A DNA stretch of 64,000 nt from contig NC_134456.1 in NCBI RefSeq assembly GCF_047948215.1, positions 193,237,034 to 193,301,033 of the forward strand, read 5' to 3'. This DNA comes from Lycorma delicatula (Eukaryota > Arthropoda > Insecta > Hemiptera > Fulgoridae). Made by a program: the position numbers and the translations under genes. Under the pieces are notes generated by a model. It was given only the letters and a program-made list of their open reading frames with translations, made no database searches and had not been told where the DNA came from. Below are positions 61,050-64,000 of this stretch, piece by piece; the first letter of the stretch is position 1, and every line of letters starts with the position of its first letter.

Positions 61050-61775
61050 GGTGGTGTGCCCCTCCTGGTTGAAGTCAATATTGAGCGAGTCCGAAGTGAG
61101 TCCTCCAATCTGGGCAGGACCATCTTCGGGAGCTCCTTCTTTTTTCTGGTCAGATATACGATCGGTTTCCTTATCGTTGTACCCGTGGAAGCACGAAGAC
61201 CGTAGCCCTGGTTTTCACCACGACTCGTTTCAACGCCTTAAGGAGAGTGGCGGCTGTAGCGCGGTCTCCTGCTGAAGAGTCGTAAAGGATCGTATATCAA
61301 GTCCGATCAGTTGAAACGCTATCTTCGTCTAGAATGGTGGTATTGTCTGTGCCGAGTGCCCCCCGGTTTAGCGTTAGCATATTTGCCGCTAGCAGCACTA
61401 GGTCTCATTTGCTTATTCAAGTCTACAAAACTACATCTGTCATAGCTATCAGATTGAGGGTCAACGGAAGTGATTTAGCATCCGCATCAGTCATCGCGTC
61501 ATTAACATGCTGAAAAGACTTATATATCTCCGTCAGCTCCCTCTCGTGGTTCTTTTGATGAGTCGTTATAGACTCGCCCAGATTTTGTCTAATTGTTATA
61601 AGGTCACGGCCCAGCCTATAAGTTAGATCCCACAACGTAGGGGTAGTCTCTTCTTCCTCGGAGGAACCGGCTCTAACTCGTTTAGTCCCTTTGAGATCCG
61701 CCGCCTTCCATCCTTTCTTCTCTGGTGTGCCAGAAGGCCCGGAAACACTTAATTGCATCCCTTCTTCCATAGGGA
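61050..61775 (-). mobile_element. Possible R1-type LINE ORF1 (gag) fragment
   Basis: The open frame 61423-61770 starts MEEGMQLSVSGPSGTPEKKG, continues TKRVRAGSSEEEETT, and then a charged, helix-prone tract (LTYRLGRDLITIRQNLGE, ELTEIYKSFQHVNDAM), resembling the N-terminal part of R1-clade ORF1 proteins. Frames further along the minus strand to 61050 are GC- and CpG-rich and look like continuation with frameshifts. No CCHC knuckles or RT present. Assignment is from general character only. Confidence 0.4.
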
Positions 61776-62480
61776 AGGAATTAAAAATTCACCAGTATTT
61801 TTATCGAACTCTCAGCTCAATTCCAAGTCCGTAGATGCCTCACTCGGGGGTGGGGGTTTGGGTACGGGGGAGGGTTATTTTTTTCGGTCGGAAAATGTAC
61901 GATCCCGATTCTGTCTTCAGAAAAATTAGGGGGGACCAAGGGTTGAGGGGGGCGAATATGTATCCGACCAAAGGTGTCCCCGAAAAAATTGGGGGGGGGG
62001 GGGATGGAGGATCTATAGAAGATATTGGTCTCGGATCGGATAGATCCGAGAGGATTTTGGGAAATATCGGTCAGGGAAGAAGTTATTAGGAAAGGAAAAT
62101 CCCCTTTATAAGAGCCTCAATCACTTCTACTAGTTAATTTATTTTGTCGATAATTATACTAAGTTGTTATTTACTACAACAGCCGTGACGTCACAAACTT
62201 GTGGTTACTTGTCTATCGACTTAACTTATTTTCTCTAGTCTCATCGGCCAATTTAACATCGGCTCTTATGGAGAAAAAAGCTACAACAGAAAAAAACGTA
62301 ATTACAGAGCACAGTCCGGTCACCAAAATTCACAAAATTTAACACAATTGTCCGTTATCCTACCTCAAAGCGATTCACTACTTGTCCGATAAAAAAGCCG
62401 CAAAAAACCAAACCAAAAACGCAGAGCTAGAAATACCTGTTCATTCAGGCCGGGGATCCACACTCGACATAGGTTATACG
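61776..62480. other. CpG-rich sequence, likely transposon UTR
   Basis: Contains a G-run (61992-62003) and a 9-bp inverted repeat TCTCGGATC/GATCCGAGA (62029-62037, 62043-62051). Leads directly into the dispersed repeat at 62481. Confidence 0.4.
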
Positions 62481-62655
62481 GTTATCGTTCGCTTACCTAA
62501 CGGTTCTCTTCGTTTCAGTGGAGATCACCTTACGGACGGGTTAGCCGTAGCAGTGTGCTCCTGGAATTACCGTATATATCGTACGCGACTTATAACTAAG
62601 AGTGTAACGAACACTCGCTAAAATTACTCTCATATTTTCCGAGTAAACCACCGGA
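62481..62655 (+). repeat. Dispersed 175-bp repeat, copy 2
   Basis: Partner of 33566-33739. Lies inside an open frame 62382-62621 that has no recognisable domain. Ends CCGAGTAAACCACCGGAATA without the palindromic arm found in copy 1. Confidence 0.85.
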
Positions 62656-63377
62656 ATATCGTACCGTCGATAAGACGGGGAAGGAACGGTTTTTATTTTT
62701 TCTATTTTGAAACTAAAGTAAATTAAAATTATAATTATATATTTGTAATATACTCGTATTTTATTATGAAAGTCGTTAACGAAACGAGATGGAAAATGTT
62801 TATTTTAGACGATCGACTGAAAATTACAGACCGGTAAGCGCTTCGGGTTGAAATTCTTACCGGATAAAAACGTTTTTATGTACGTACTTTTAAAATACGT
62901 ATTACGCTTTAGTTTCGTCAGTAACAGAGTACGGACGGGATACTAAGGTCGATGCATCGGGTTTATACTTCTGTATAACGTATACGTTTTCGCGATACGA
63001 CATCTTAAACCGTTTTTTATTTACCTAATTCGTTTCCAGCAGTCAGATGTTGATCGACTTCAATAAATAGTATTTACTCTTGGAAATGTTTGCCCGATAT
63101 TTTTATCCGGTTATTTCATCAAATAATAAAAATGTCACATATCGCTGTACGTACGGTATCAGATAAATCACAAAAATATGTATTACTAGATATAGAAGTA
63201 GCCTGATTATTCGAGCAATAACATCGGTGTATTCCGATATATTTTTTCTAGTCGACTTTTACTAGCGGTTCGAGTTTTAAACATTTTTCTACAGAAAGAT
63301 GCCTAACACACCTACTGCATTATTATATTCTACCGCAAATCTTAATACCTTTACTTGAAGTTTCAAATTACATATAC

Positions 63378-63417
<40 letters not shown>

Positions 63418-64000
63418 GTATATATTGTAACGGTACTCCTAGATGAAGTACCGTTACAAAACAGATTTCCATTACAAGTCGGAACCGGTCGAACGGTATT
63501 TAATAAATTATAATAGGTTTTAATAAAGCGTAGCGAATACATCGCGGTTCGGATGGCTTGTCTAACTTGACGCGGTTGTTTGTATTTGTGGCAGGTTATG
63601 TATAAAGCAATAAATTTATTACGTAATAAGTTCCGTTTCGCTTATTTTATTTTTAGCTCGTCGAACGTTTTGAATCGGAATAGAAAAAAGAATCCTCTCG
63701 CGAGAACATAGTCTTCTCTTTATTTTATTTTCTATCTTTTTAAAAATAACAATTCATTCTAATCAATCGATCGTCTAACTTGCCCCGCTCAAATTTTTTC
63801 GCCCTTAAATTGAATGTAACTCAAGAACGACTCGACTGATTTTCATCAAATTTTCACACGCATAACTTCAGATACGCTACTAGGGCGTATCTAAATTTCA
63901 ATAAAATTTATATAGTCGTTTTGAAGATTTTCGACCCACATAATTTTATACGAAGCCTATAAATATATATAAATAAAATAAATATATAAGGATACCGCAA
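62656..64000. other. Non-coding stretch with (AT)n and a hairpin
   Basis: (TA)n at about 63379-63412 and the inverted repeat at 63425-63459. No gene recognised to the right edge. Confidence 0.5.
63425..63459. repeat. Perfect 13-bp inverted repeat
   Basis: TTGTAACGGTACT (63425-63437), 9-nt loop, AGTACCGTTACAA (63447-63459), next to an (AT)n tract. Confidence 0.93.

Overview
The window looks like nuclear DNA of an insect, most likely a hemipteran. The organism call is an inference from AT-rich non-coding DNA, dense insect-type transposons and two recognisable host genes. There are no bacterial-style genes, operons or CRISPR arrays. Host coding sequence is very sparse: the first coding exon of Ssdp/SSBP (1365-1420, minus) and two consecutive exons of a filamin gene (21211-21365 and about 17173-17264, minus). 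The filamin exons join in frame across a 3.9 kb phase-1 intron. Both genes point left. The remaining Ssdp exons lie beyond the left edge, and I could not find the other filamin exons.

Layout: 1-1.8 kb is the Ssdp first intron, first coding exon and a locally CpG-richer promoter. 1.8-27 kb is CpG-poor DNA with a mariner-like remnant (4.6 kb), two copies of an unclassified arthropod element (6.3 and 17.9 kb), two R1-clade LINE remnants (7.5 and 10 kb), a full-length but dead RTE-like LINE (12.8-15.9 kb), the filamin exons, and a collapsed BEL/Pao LTR retrotransposon (22.4-25.7 kb) whose gag is split by a tRNA-derived SINE with a 17-bp target-site duplication. From about 26.8 kb to the end the DNA is CpG-rich and holds truncated copies of the same LINE (27.3, 27.8, 35.4, 49.2 kb), Tc1/mariner-like and hAT remnants, SINE pieces, a CpG-island-like segment (39.8-40.4 kb) and one apparently intact LINE (52.8-56.1 kb). 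That LINE has a 1000-codon endonuclease/reverse-transcriptase ORF and a candidate 10-bp target-site duplication.

Three patterns stand out. First, CpG frequency changes about eightfold near 26.8 kb, with a local peak at the Ssdp promoter; this fits gene-body methylation of Ssdp and filamin. Second, many perfect short inverted duplications (11-17 bp arms, 2-9 nt loops) occur in unrelated sequences. In at least three, a paralogous copy in the same window lacks the second arm, so they appear to have arisen locally by fold-back template switching. Third, the intact LINE has a 3' UTR of only about four nucleotides, and its stop codon lies inside a small hairpin, so its 3' recognition signal must overlap coding sequence.
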